Below, piece by piece: positions 1 through 6,387 of a stretch of 9,879 bases of DNA (position 1 is its first letter; each line of letters begins with the position of its first letter). Under the pieces are notes generated by a model that was given only the letters and a program-made list of their open reading frames with translations, ran no database searches and was not told the DNA's origin. This DNA is from UMGS172 sp045592985. GTDB taxonomy: Bacteria > Bacillota > Clostridia > Oscillospirales > Acutalibacteraceae. The position numbers were made by a program, and so were the translations under genes. The stretch is from positions 1-9,879 of the forward strand of contig JAZNVU010000004.1 of NCBI GenBank assembly GCA_045592985.1, read 5' to 3'.

Positions 1-28
1 CTTCCTAAGACCGCTTGGCCTCCGACTT

Positions 29-61
29 ACGAGACGCACTTCCTTACAGCGTGCGCCTCGT
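29..61. repeat. 11-bp hairpin downstream of the FAD oxidoreductase gene
   Basis: Arms at 29-39 and 51-61 pair over 11 positions with one G-T wobble around an 11-base loop. It lies just after the stop codon of the minus-strand oxidoreductase operon. No T-run follows on the minus strand, so it is not a typical intrinsic terminator for that operon. The flanking bases 1-70 are GC-richer than the gene and resemble an interspersed repeat. The left side is cut by the window edge, so its full extent is unknown. Confidence 0.4.
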
Positions 62-82
62 TCACGGTGCTTTTTAATTTTG

Positions 83-1627
83 CTATTTACTTTCCTCGTG
101 GTATTCTTTTTCGGTGTTGACGTTCCAAATCGCAGTTTTGTCGGGGTTGCCGTTTATTATGCAGTCAACCGCCTCAAAAGCCGTAACCATTGAGTGGTCC
201 ATGTTGTTATATCGGTGTTGACCGTTTCTTCCTATAAGGTAAAGATTGTGGAAACCGTCAAGATATTGCTTTATGCTCTCCATTTCGGAATATGTGTCAA
301 AATAAGCAGGATATGCTTTTTTGATAAGTTCACGGTGGCAATCAAGCACAGCGCTTCTTTCAATAACGCCGATTTTGCAAAGTTCATCTACTGCAAAATC
401 CACAGCCTCGTTGTCGGTCATGCTCCACATTTCGTCACCTTCATGGCAGAAGTATTCAAGCCCTATCCACACGGTATTTTCAGGGTCTTTAACCAGGTAG
501 GGTGACCAGTTGTTGAAAATCTGTATGCGTCCAAGTTTTACCGAGGTATCCTGAACATATATCCAACAGTCGGGCACAATGTTGCCAAAGGTTTTTATAT
601 TTGTTTGGTTTTTGAGTTTCAATTTGTCTACAAGCAGTCCAACCGTCATAAAATCGCGGTAGGGAAGTCCCAATGCGGCAACTCTTATGTTTTCGGACAC
701 ATTATCCATGCCGTTTACAAGGTCTTTTACAGACATTGTAGAGATAACCACGTCACCTTTCAAAGTGACACTTTTGCCGTCTTGCACGTATTCTACGGCA
801 GTTATTCTGTCGCCGTCAGCAATGATTTTTTCGACGGTGCAATTCATGTAAATTTTGCCGCCTTTGGCACAGACTTTTTCTGCAACAGCTTCCCAAAGCT
901 GACCCGGACCGAATTTAGGGTACATAAAGCTTTCAATAAGTGATGTTTCGGTGGTTTTGGCTTTTATGCCGAAAATCTTACGGAACATATCTTTCAAAAC
1001 GGCGGTTATCGACAACCCTTTTACCCTTTGTGCGCCCCAATCCGCCGAAATATACTTTGGGTGTCTGCCCCAGAGTTTTTCGGTGTATCCCTCAAAAAAC
1101 ATCGAGTAAAGCACCTTGCCAAAACGGTTTATGTAAAAGTCTTCAAGTGAATTTTCAGGTCTTTTAAAAACCCTTGCCTTTAAGTACGAAAAACCTGCCT
1201 TTACAGTGGTGGCAAAGCCCATGTTTTTAAGAGTGTCCCACTTTAAGGTTACAGGGTAGTCAAAAAAGCAGTTTTTGTAATATATTCTGGAAATGCGGTT
1301 ACGAACCAGCATGACAGAGTCTTCTGTTTCGGGGTCGGGACCTATTTTGGCAAAACTCTTTTGTCGGTCAAAGGCTTTGTCGTCTTTCGATGGTGTGCCT
1401 TGTAACGGCAAAACTTCAAGCCACCAATCGGTCACGCGTTTGTCCTTAGAAAAGAAACGGTGTCCGCCTATATCCATGCGGTTGCCGCCGTATTTTACGG
1501 TTTGCGATATTCCACCGATTCGGTCGGTTGCTTCAAGAATGACAACCTCATATTCATCGGTTTTAAGCAGTTCATAAGCGGCAGTAAGTCCTGCAGGACC
1601 TGCACCTATAATGATGATTTTTTTCAT
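83..1627 (-). CDS. FAD-dependent oxidoreductase, UDP-galactopyranose mutase / protoporphyrinogen-oxidase-like
   Basis: A 514-residue flavoprotein of the NAD(P)/FAD amine-oxidase-like superfamily. The N-terminus has the Rossmann dinucleotide motif GAGPAGLTAAYEL (residues 8-20), then the acidic ribose-binding residue and DRIGG loop (about 32-39) and a GGHRFFS segment (54-60). The C-terminal FAD-contact region reads GRNGQHRYNNMDHSM (466-480), as in UDP-galactopyranose-mutase-like proteins. No signal peptide or membrane helix is seen. Its ATG overlaps the stop of the upstream GtrA-like gene by four bases (ATGA), so the two are probably translationally coupled. Pairing with GtrA suggests a role in modifying an envelope or lipid-linked sugar; that is inference. 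Substrate is unknown, and true mutase activity is not shown because I did not identify the sugar-nucleotide binding residues with certainty. Stop codon is TAG. Confidence 0.85.
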   Translation of the reverse strand: MKKIIIIGAGPAGLTAAYELLKTDEYEVVILEATDRIGGISQTVKYGGNRMDIGGHRFFSKDKRVTDWWLEVLPLQGTPSKDDKAFDRQKSFAKIGPDPETEDSVMLVRNRISRIYYKNCFFDYPVTLKWDTLKNMGFATTVKAGFSYLKARVFKRPENSLEDFYINRFGKVLYSMFFEGYTEKLWGRHPKYISADWGAQRVKGLSITAVLKDMFRKIFGIKAKTTETSLIESFMYPKFGPGQLWEAVAEKVCAKGGKIYMNCTVEKIIADGDRITAVEYVQDGKSVTLKGDVVISTMSVKDLVNGMDNVSENIRVAALGLPYRDFMTVGLLVDKLKLKNQTNIKTFGNIVPDCWIYVQDTSVKLGRIQIFNNWSPYLVKDPENTVWIGLEYFCHEGDEMWSMTDNEAVDFAVDELCKIGVIERSAVLDCHRELIKKAYPAYFDTYSEMESIKQYLDGFHNLYLIGRNGQHRYNNMDHSMVTAFEAVDCIINGNPDKTAIWNVNTEKEYHEESK

Positions 1628-2085
1628 TTATCTGTACGCTTTCTGTAAAGAATTAATTTTTTTGAACCAAAATTCCACAATAATACCAATACGGTTGCAA
1701 TTGCCTTGGCAAAAATATGGTGGGTATGCCAATGCTCTGACACAAGCCACATGATAAGTTCGGTAAATCCGAGTCCGACAACTCCTGTAGCGATGTAAAC
1801 AAAAACATCCCATGCAACATGCTTATTCGATGGCGTACCTTTAAATACGAAAAATTTGGACAGTAAAAAATTTACGGTGAGTCCACACAAAAAACCTATA
1901 GCGGTTGAAAAATACAGTCCGTCATGATGAAGAACGAAAAGCAATTCAAGTACGGTCCAGTCAACAACCGTAGCAATACCGCCGACAAAAATATATCGGA
2001 AAAACTGAATATAGCCGTTGTGGGTTTTATCCTTGAAAAGCGCTGCAAAATTAAAATTCAATAAATATTTAAATAATTCTCTCAT
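1624..2085 (-). CDS. GtrA-like family membrane protein
   Basis: A 153-residue polytopic protein with four hydrophobic segments at about 30-52, 57-81, 91-114 and 123-145. The spacing, the FRYIFVGG start of helix 1, the NFLLSKFFVF end of helix 2 and the LLWNFGSKKLILY end of helix 4 are typical of the GtrA-like family. Family members are thought to help move or flip lipid-linked sugars across the membrane for glycosylation of O-antigen, teichoic acid or similar polymers. ATG start with AGAAAGGA five bases upstream. First gene of a two-gene operon with the FAD oxidoreductase, transcribed from the divergent promoter region at 2124-2166. The partner glycosyltransferase usually seen with GtrA is not in the window. 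Confidence 0.88.
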   Translation of the reverse strand: MRELFKYLLNFNFAALFKDKTHNGYIQFFRYIFVGGIATVVDWTVLELLFVLHHDGLYFSTAIGFLCGLTVNFLLSKFFVFKGTPSNKHVAWDVFVYIATGVVGLGFTELIMWLVSEHWHTHHIFAKAIATVLVLLWNFGSKKLILYRKRTDK

Positions 2086-2123
2086 CGTTGTCCTTTCTTT
2101 TTAAGAGCAAGGTGAATATTTTT

Positions 2124-2166
2124 AAATAAGTATATCACAAAACCAACAGTTGTGGTATACTTATTT
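2124..2166. promoter_or_regulatory. Divergent promoter region built as a 17-bp inverted repeat
   Basis: Arms 2124-2140 and 2150-2166 are reverse complements with a single mismatch around a 9-base spacer. Each arm carries an extended -10 motif: TGG-TATACT on the plus strand (2153-2161) for ttcA and TGA-TATACT on the minus strand (2129-2137) for the GtrA operon. No good -35 box is visible for either, which is usual for extended -10 promoters. Starts would fall near 2168 (plus) and 2122 (minus). The dyad could also be a repressor operator that controls both directions; this is inference. Confidence 0.6.
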
Positions 2167-2193
2167 TGTAAATTTTTCTTTTTGGAGTAGAAA

Positions 2194-2904
2194 ATGCAAA
2201 AAATACTGTCAAGTGTACGTAAAACTATCAAAGAATATGATATGATAAAGCCAAACGACCGAATTGCTGTTGGTGTTTCGGGTGGCAAGGATTCGGTCGT
2301 TTTGCTGACCGCACTAGGTAAACTTAAAAACTTTTATACTGTGCCGTTCGAGGTAGTTGCAATAACGGTTGATCCTCACTTTAGCGGTGCTGACGGGGAT
2401 TACGCCGAAATCGCTGAAATTTGCCGCAGTTTGTGTGTAGAGTATATTGTCGAAAAAACGCAAATTTGGGATATAGTTTTCAGAGAACGTAACGAGAAAA
2501 ATCCATGTTCGCTTTGTTCAAGAATGAGAAAAGGTGCTTTGTATGATGCAGCAAAACGTTTGGGGTGCAACAAAGTGGCGCTCGGGCATCACATGGATGA
2601 CGCAGCCATTACATTTTATATGAGTCTTCTCAACAACAGCACGTTTGGGTGTTTTTCACCTGTGACAGAGATAAAAGAAAAGGGAATAGAAGTAATAAGA
2701 CCGCTTGTACTGACGCGTGAACGAGATATCGTAGGTGCAGTAAAGCGCGAGAATTTGCCTACAATAAAAAGCCGTTGTATTGAGAACGGTTGCACCGAAC
2801 GAAGCGATGTTGCAAACACTGTAGCACAACTCGAAAAGCAGTACGGCGATGTTAAAGAGAAGACGGTAGGTGCTATGCGCCGTTCACATCTCTGTGGTTG
2901 GTAA
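2194..2904 (+). CDS. ttcA: tRNA 2-thiocytidine biosynthesis TtcA-family ATPase
   Basis: A 236-residue PP-loop ATPase. The pyrophosphate loop SGGKDS is at residues 29-34. A CxxC pair (PCSLC, C105 and C108) and a later C195/C200 pair are placed where TtcA proteins carry the three cysteines of their iron-sulfur cluster; LGHHMDD (129-135) is the conserved motif near the active site. TtcA adenylates C32 of certain tRNAs and replaces the 2-oxygen with sulfur in the cytoplasm. It is shorter than E. coli TtcA (about 311 residues), as is common in Firmicutes relatives, and substrate within the TtcA/TtuA family is not certain. ATG has GGAG seven bases upstream. Monocistronic: divergent from the GtrA operon and ended by the terminator at 2930-2967. 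A perfect 8-bp hairpin (2901-2918) overlaps its TAA stop. Confidence 0.83.
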   Translation: MQKILSSVRKTIKEYDMIKPNDRIAVGVSGGKDSVVLLTALGKLKNFYTVPFEVVAITVDPHFSGADGDYAEIAEICRSLCVEYIVEKTQIWDIVFRERNEKNPCSLCSRMRKGALYDAAKRLGCNKVALGHHMDDAAITFYMSLLNNSTFGCFSPVTEIKEKGIEVIRPLVLTRERDIVGAVKRENLPTIKSRCIENGCTERSDVANTVAQLEKQYGDVKEKTVGAMRRSHLCGW

Positions 2905-2929
2905 AACTTGAGTTTTACGGTATAAAGAT

Positions 2930-2967
2930 AAAAACCGCGGTGTGGCGAGCACATACCGCGGTTTTTT
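2930..2967. terminator. Bidirectional intrinsic terminator between ttcA and the GH130 gene
   Basis: The stem pairs AAAAACCGCGG (2930-2940) with CCGCGGTTTTT (2956-2966), with an inner TGTG/CACA extension around a GCGAG loop. T-runs follow on both strands, so it can end the plus-strand ttcA transcript and the convergent minus-strand GH130 transcript, whose stop codon is at 2976. Confidence 0.9.
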
Positions 2968-2975
2968 GCATTATA

Positions 2976-3986
2976 TCACTTGTTATTTTTATATGCAGTG
3001 AGAAGTTCAGGTGGATTGTTTTTTAGTTCTTCCAAAAGTTCACTCAATGAGCCGGTTGCGAGGCCGATTTTTTCGTCAGCCGCACCGTAGTAAATTCTGA
3101 TTTCGTCCTTTTCTTCGTCGGCAAGAGCACCGCAGGCAAAGACAACGTTTTCAGCTCTGCCATAGATTTCGTAATCTTTATTTGGGGTGAGAATGGGTTT
3201 ATCAAGAATACCGATAATCTTTTCGGGATTCTCCAAATCCATTAGCATTGCCGACAGACTGTAGCACCACTCTCGATTTTCCTTATACACACCGTGAAAT
3301 ATTTCAAGCCAACCATCCTTGGTTTTGATGGGTGGTGTGGGTCCTATCTTGTAGTTGGCGAAGGAAGTGCAGGGATAAAGGAAAGGACGGTGTCTGCCCC
3401 AATGAATCATATCGGGCGAATAGGAAATCCACATACCGTAGGTAAGCTCGTCGTCGAGAGAATGACCCGGAGGAGAAACACGGGGGAGACCGTACGGACG
3501 GTCAAGACGAACATAATCACCATTAATTTTTTCCGGGAAAAGGCAGGGCACTCTGTTAATGGGAAGTGCAATACATTCAACAAATTCAAGTGTCTTAAAG
3601 TCTTTGGTTTTTTCAAGAAGTGCACAAGGCCCTATGTCTTTGCCAATCGGAGGTTTTACCTGACCCGGACGAACGATATAGTAGGTGTCGCCAATTTGTG
3701 TTACTCTGGGGTCAATTATCCAACAGTCATAATTTCCCGGTACATTCGGTGCCCAGTTTCTGAACTTGCAAAAAGCCTCCGGATTGATGTCAAAATTAAT
3801 TCCGTCCTCGCTCATTGCAACGTGGATACCCGCAAGGCTTCCAAGTTCGTTGCGCTCTTTATAAATAGCGGCAATTAGTAAAACATATTTGCCCTCAAAC
3901 ATTACTTGACCACAGTTAAATACAGAAACAACAGGAACGGGGAAGTTTTCGGCTGTTATGATGGGATTACCTTCATAACGATGCAT
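2976..3986 (-). CDS. Glycoside hydrolase family 130 beta-mannoside phosphorylase
   Basis: A 336-residue five-bladed beta-propeller enzyme of family GH130, which splits beta-mannosides with phosphate to give alpha-mannose 1-phosphate. Family marks: HRYEGNPII at the start, DPRVTQIGDTYY with the likely catalytic Asp92, the RLDRP segment (160-164), KIGPTPPIKTKDGWLEIFHGV (213-233) with a conserved His231, ENVVFACGA (279-287) and YYGAAD (299-304). Length is normal for the family and there is no signal peptide, so it works in the cytoplasm on imported manno-oligosaccharides. Subfamily and exact substrate cannot be settled by eye. The ATG used here lacks a well-spaced ribosome site; the strong one lies upstream before a start whose frame is broken by a TGA at 4002-4004 (see separate entry). 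The gene may therefore be poorly expressed, or lack its first 11 residues. Confidence 0.88.
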   Translation of the reverse strand: MHRYEGNPIITAENFPVPVVSVFNCGQVMFEGKYVLLIAAIYKERNELGSLAGIHVAMSEDGINFDINPEAFCKFRNWAPNVPGNYDCWIIDPRVTQIGDTYYIVRPGQVKPPIGKDIGPCALLEKTKDFKTLEFVECIALPINRVPCLFPEKINGDYVRLDRPYGLPRVSPPGHSLDDELTYGMWISYSPDMIHWGRHRPFLYPCTSFANYKIGPTPPIKTKDGWLEIFHGVYKENREWCYSLSAMLMDLENPEKIIGILDKPILTPNKDYEIYGRAENVVFACGALADEEKDEIRIYYGAADEKIGLATGSLSELLEELKNNPPELLTAYKNNK

Positions 3987-4001
3987 TATATAGTCTTCGC
4001 C

Positions 4002-4034
4002 TCAAAATTTTTCTATCATAAAAAAGCCTCCTTT
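4002..4034 (-). other. Strong ribosome site and five-codon start frame interrupted by TGA, ahead of the GH130 gene
   Basis: On the minus strand AAAGGAGG (4027-4034) sits seven bases before an ATG (4017-4019). That frame reads M-I-E-K-F, then TGA (4002-4004), then G-E-D-Y-I and runs in phase into the ATG of the GH130 enzyme at 3986. Everything about it looks like the genuine start of the enzyme except the stop. Options: a recent nonsense mutation, a sequencing error, or a leader peptide with reinitiation 15 bases later. TGA also ends other genes here, so a changed genetic code is unlikely. Confidence 0.7.
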
Positions 4035-4043
4035 ATTTATAAA

Positions 4044-4049
4044 ATTATA
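4044..4049 (-). promoter_or_regulatory. Probable -10 box of the GH130 gene
   Basis: A perfect TATAAT on the minus strand lies ten bases upstream of the AAAGGAGG ribosome site. No convincing -35 box is found at the right spacing; TGTTCG, 17 bases upstream, is a weak candidate. Confidence 0.45.
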
Positions 4050-4133
4050 ATAGCACAGCAAATACCCGAACACAAGGAAAAAAAGTTGAGGTTTTTCAAT
4101 ATAAATTTTTCATTATTTTTCATAATGGTGGTA

Positions 4134-4925
4134 TCAGTAATATAATTTCTTAATAACAGCATTACAAGTATCAGCATTCATTCCGCATTGGATTGCAGGA
4201 TTATACATAAGTTTTAAAATGACCAAATCAACATCACTCAATGAGGTGTTGCTGTCTGAATACTGGTAAACAATGCTGTCTTCACGCAACACAGTATCAC
4301 TAAGCCCTAACAAATTGATGATTTCTTCAATCAGAACAGAATTTCTGGTTGTTTGGTCGATGTCTGTGCGATAACCGACGGTTGCTGTGTGGATTTCGTT
4401 AGTGTCGGTATAGTACCAAAATTGTGCCGCTCCAAACGCGTCTTCACCATTTAGGAATGAAGAAAAGGTGTTCTCAAAATCCTTATAGTCAAGAAAACTA
4501 ATTGTCAGATTTGCAAGGTTGCTGTCGGTGGCTTCATGGATCCCCGGGAAGCCTAAAATTTCATTAAGTTGTTCAAATAATTCAGACAGCACCGAAAGGT
4601 CTTTGTCGGTGGGATTGCCGTATATCTGATAGTTAATTGGAGTTTTCCATTTTTGAACAAGTGAAGTGTTACCAGAACCGTCAGAGTACTCCATATTCAA
4701 TACAATTTCCTCAAAAAATTCTGTAATCTGCTCGGTGGAGTATTCCGAAAGAAACAACTCCGAGTGGATCGATTCGTCAGATGCCGTAACACTTGATTCA
4801 TTAAAATTTATATCGTTAGCGATACTGGTGTCAGTTGTTGTACTTTTTTCCGTTTCAACTATACTTGAGCAAGCGCAAAATAGCAACGCTTGTATTAATA
4901 TTAAAGCAAAAATACGTTTTATCAC
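4134..4925 (-). CDS. Lipoprotein with DUF2927-like domain
   Basis: A 263-residue exported protein. The N-terminus has two basic residues, a hydrophobic core and a lipobox ending in Cys19 (F-C-A-C), so it is probably lipidated and held on the outer face of the membrane. A Ser/Thr/Asp/Glu-rich linker follows (about 20-60), then a folded domain (about 70-263). The domain start WKTPINYQIYG (93-103), the IEEIINLLGLSD motif (199-210) and the LILKLMYNPAIQCGM end (about 235-249) resemble DUF2927, a family of unknown function with a Glu-Glu helix reminiscent of metallopeptidase-like folds; no HExxH is present. GTG start, with AAAGGAGG seven bases before it, and a clear promoter at 4957-4986. It appears monocistronic. 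The family call is from pattern memory and moderately certain. Confidence 0.7.
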   Translation of the reverse strand: MIKRIFALILIQALLFCACSSIVETEKSTTTDTSIANDINFNESSVTASDESIHSELFLSEYSTEQITEFFEEIVLNMEYSDGSGNTSLVQKWKTPINYQIYGNPTDKDLSVLSELFEQLNEILGFPGIHEATDSNLANLTISFLDYKDFENTFSSFLNGEDAFGAAQFWYYTDTNEIHTATVGYRTDIDQTTRNSVLIEEIINLLGLSDTVLREDSIVYQYSDSNTSLSDVDLVILKLMYNPAIQCGMNADTCNAVIKKLYY

Positions 4926-4956
4926 CCAAATTCCTCCTTTAACTTCTTATAAACAA

Positions 4957-4986
4957 AGTATATCATAGGTTATGTATGGTTTTCAA
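4957..4986 (-). promoter_or_regulatory. Sigma-A promoter of the lipoprotein gene
   Basis: On the minus strand, -35 TTGAAA (4981-4986), an 18-base spacer and -10 TATACT (4957-4962) with an extended TGA just before it. The transcript would start near 4950, about 25 bases before the GTG start. Confidence 0.75.
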
Positions 4987-5029
4987 CATTATAAAGAGAT
5001 AACATAACTACCCAATGGGTTTTCCTACT

Positions 5030-5150
5030 TGGTGGAGATAAGGGGATTATGTCTCGGTGCTGTCGCACCTATCACCTTGCTGCGCTCGTTGCCACGGCTA
5101 AACAACAGTCCATTGGACTGTTGTTTTTAACGCCTTGTTCGAATCCCCTT
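5030..5150. repeat. Repeat-like element with tRNA-derived inverted ends
   Basis: The left end 5030-5048 is the reverse complement of a tRNA 3' end (T-stem, acceptor stem, discriminator A, CCA). The right end 5135-5150 holds a T-loop sequence GTTCGAATCCCCTT in the opposite orientation, so AAGGGGATT (5040-5048) and AATCCCCTT (5142-5150) form 9-bp inverted ends. Inside are a GGTGC/GCACC hairpin (5056-5069) and a 13-bp perfect palindrome (5100-5126). No ORF of note is present. It looks like a small interspersed or att-associated element; copy number cannot be judged from one window. Confidence 0.55.
5100..5126. repeat. Perfect 13-bp palindrome with one central base
   Basis: AAACAACAGTCCA (5100-5112), a single T, then its exact reverse complement (5114-5126), followed on the plus strand by further T residues. 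As RNA it would be a strong hairpin with a T-tail reading rightwards, yet no plus-strand gene precedes it, so it more likely belongs to the repeat element than to a gene terminator. Confidence 0.75.
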
Positions 5151-5170
5151 TTATTGCTTTTATAAAATAA

Positions 5171-5202
5171 AAAAGAGCCTATCATCAAAGATAAACTCTT
5201 TT
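5171..5202 (-). terminator. Terminator behind the tRNA-Ser 3' end and integrase
   Basis: Read on the minus strand, AAAAGAG pairs with CTCTTTT (arms 5196-5202 and 5171-5177) with a short inner GAT/ATC pairing, followed by a T-rich tail. It begins four bases after the CCA end at 5207, as expected for the original terminator of the tRNA-Ser gene. It would now also end the integrase transcript. Confidence 0.7.
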
Positions 5203-5206
5203 CCTT

Positions 5207-5230
5207 TGGCGGAGAGAAGGGGATTCGAAC
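5207..5230 (-). other. Attachment site: displaced 3' end of a tRNA-Ser gene
   Basis: On the minus strand this reads T-loop TTCGAAT, T-stem CCCCT, acceptor strand TCTCTCC, discriminator G73 and CCA. G73 with an acceptor ending in CTCTCC fits tRNA-Ser. The 5' three quarters of a tRNA is absent: bases just upstream on the minus strand are A/T-rich and lead into the integrase gene. A tRNA 3' fragment with its terminator beside a tyrosine integrase is the usual mark of an element that integrated at a tRNA 3' end. The intact tRNA-Ser should lie at the far end of the element, outside the window. Confidence 0.8.
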
Positions 5231-5265
5231 AATTAAACTTGTGTCAATATAATGCTTTATTATGC

Positions 5266-5303
5266 GGTGAGTTTAGTTTTGTGGTGAGTTTTGTGGTGAG
5301 TTA
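5266..5303. repeat. Three GGTGAGTTT-type direct repeats next to the att site
   Basis: GGTGAGTTT occurs at 5266-5274 and 5283-5291, and GGTGAGTTA at 5295-5303. The last two are inside the end of the integrase gene and encode its N-S-P-Q repeat tail. Close direct repeats beside an att core can be arm-type integrase binding sites; alternatively this is only a coding repeat that slipped. Confidence 0.4.
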
Positions 5304-6328
5304 GTACCATTTTGCTGGTCTTTGTTTTGCAAAACATTATTAAAATGATTTGTCACTTTAGTCGAAAACTCTGTTTGCTTTGCTGACATTATGTGATTAT
5401 AAACCGTCTGCATTGTGTGGTTGGTCGACCAACCACCCTGAGCCATTATATATTTATCCGGAATGCCGAGTGCGTGAAGTGACGACACGTAATAATGGCG
5501 TAAATCATGGAACCGGAACAATGGCAGATTTTGTTTCTTTAGAAGCCTATTAAACGCAATTGACACAGCGTGTGGATTTCTGTTTACAATTCTGCCGTTT
5601 TTATCTTTGAGCTCGTTAATAATAAACTCCGGCATTTCGACCTTACGGTTGCTTGAATAGGTCTTAGGAGGTTTAATCTTCCACTCTTTATCTGCGAGTA
5701 CCATTGACTTATTGATATTAATATATCCGTCAAGTATATCATTGTCGGTTAAGGCGCAAATTTCACCCTCTCGCATACCGCCAAAGGCGGCAAGTAATAT
5801 AGGAATATACAGGTCTGTACCTTTTGCGGCAGAAAGTAGTTTTTTAATATCTTCATCAGTGGGGACATATATTTCTTTTTTGTCTTTTTGCGGAAGTGAA
5901 ATGTTTACATTAAAATTAGGACGGAACATCTTGAGAACGGCAGAAAGCAGACCCCAACAGTTACGTGTACTTTTTGAGGAATGTCCTGCGGCAAATATAT
6001 TGACCGACTTTTGTATTTGTTCTTGTGTGAGTTTGGACACTTTATAGGGCATAATATCCTGCAAGGAATTTTTAGACAGGTTTTTATATCCTTGAATTGT
6101 TGACGGTGAAAGCACGTTCTTTTTGGCTTCAATATAACGTTCAAAGGCTTTTTCTACGGTTAAATCATCCAAAGTATAAGAAACTGCTTCGGTTTGCCAA
6201 TAGAGGGCCAATTGCTCGGCTTTTCGTTTGTCAGAATCGGTGAAACTTTTCTTGACGAGTTTACCGTCGATTTTTTTTGAAGCCTGAACCCTCCATTTTC
6301 CCGAAGGGAGTTTACTTGCTGTAGGCAC
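5273..6328 (-). CDS. Site-specific tyrosine integrase
   Basis: Phage/ICE-type tyrosine recombinase, 351 residues from the start chosen here. I prefer the GTG at 6326-6328: AAAGGAG lies eight bases upstream and the protein then begins M-PTASKLPSG-W, the usual arm-binding N-terminus of this group; a TTG start ten codons earlier (6358) lacks a ribosome site. From that GTG, the AP2-like arm-binding domain is about 1-50, the SAM-like core-binding domain about 55-145, and the catalytic domain about 155-330 with R186 (GGMREGEI), K222, H274-x-x-R277 (FHDLRHYY), W300 and nucleophile Y310 (TVYNHI). All active-site residues are present, so it should be functional. It would recombine the tRNA-Ser att site that lies 43 bases beyond its stop. 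The C-terminus ends in a short N-S-P-Q repeat. Confidence 0.93.
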   Translation of the reverse strand: MPTASKLPSGKWRVQASKKIDGKLVKKSFTDSDKRKAEQLALYWQTEAVSYTLDDLTVEKAFERYIEAKKNVLSPSTIQGYKNLSKNSLQDIMPYKVSKLTQEQIQKSVNIFAAGHSSKSTRNCWGLLSAVLKMFRPNFNVNISLPQKDKKEIYVPTDEDIKKLLSAAKGTDLYIPILLAAFGGMREGEICALTDNDILDGYININKSMVLADKEWKIKPPKTYSSNRKVEMPEFIINELKDKNGRIVNRNPHAVSIAFNRLLKKQNLPLFRFHDLRHYYVSSLHALGIPDKYIMAQGGWSTNHTMQTVYNHIMSAKQTEFSTKVTNHFNNVLQNKDQQNGTNSPQNSPQN

Positions 6329-6387
6329 AAAACACACTCCTTTCCTGGTTTTGGACAAGAAGGATAGACTGTTTTATTAAATAGCAA

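Noticed and set aside
1..30. D-arm-like bases (GCCAAGCGGT on the minus strand) suggesting a tRNA start
   Set aside because: The rest would lie beyond the window and no acceptor or anticodon stem can be checked.
1..120. Plus-strand open frame at the left edge (LPKTAWPPTYETHF...)
   Set aside because: It overlaps the end of a well-supported minus-strand gene, has no visible start, and its bases form a hairpin repeat. Most likely a chance frame through a repeat.
2616..2954. 112-codon minus-strand frame opposite ttcA
   Set aside because: It runs antisense to a clear PP-loop enzyme, crosses the terminator and has no ribosome site; a shadow frame.
3294..3878. 194-codon plus-strand frame opposite the GH130 gene
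   Set aside because: Antisense to a conserved enzyme and without a ribosome site or recognisable domain; codon-mirror artefact.
4002..4004. TGA read as selenocysteine, tryptophan or glycine in the GH130 gene
   Set aside because: TGA also ends the GtrA-like and lipoprotein genes normally, and no selenocysteine-type hairpin was seen just downstream.
4111..4127. Small CATTAT/ATAATG hairpin after the lipoprotein gene as a terminator
   Set aside because: Six A/T-dominated pairs with no clean T-run on the minus strand; too weak to claim.
5266..5303. CRISPR-like short repeat array
   Set aside because: Only three 9-base copies with irregular spacing of 17 and 12 bases, two of them coding; no spacers and no cas genes.
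6329..6358. N-terminal extension of the integrase from a TTG
   Set aside because: The extra ten codons span the ribosome site that serves the GTG at 6328, and the family N-terminus matches the shorter form.
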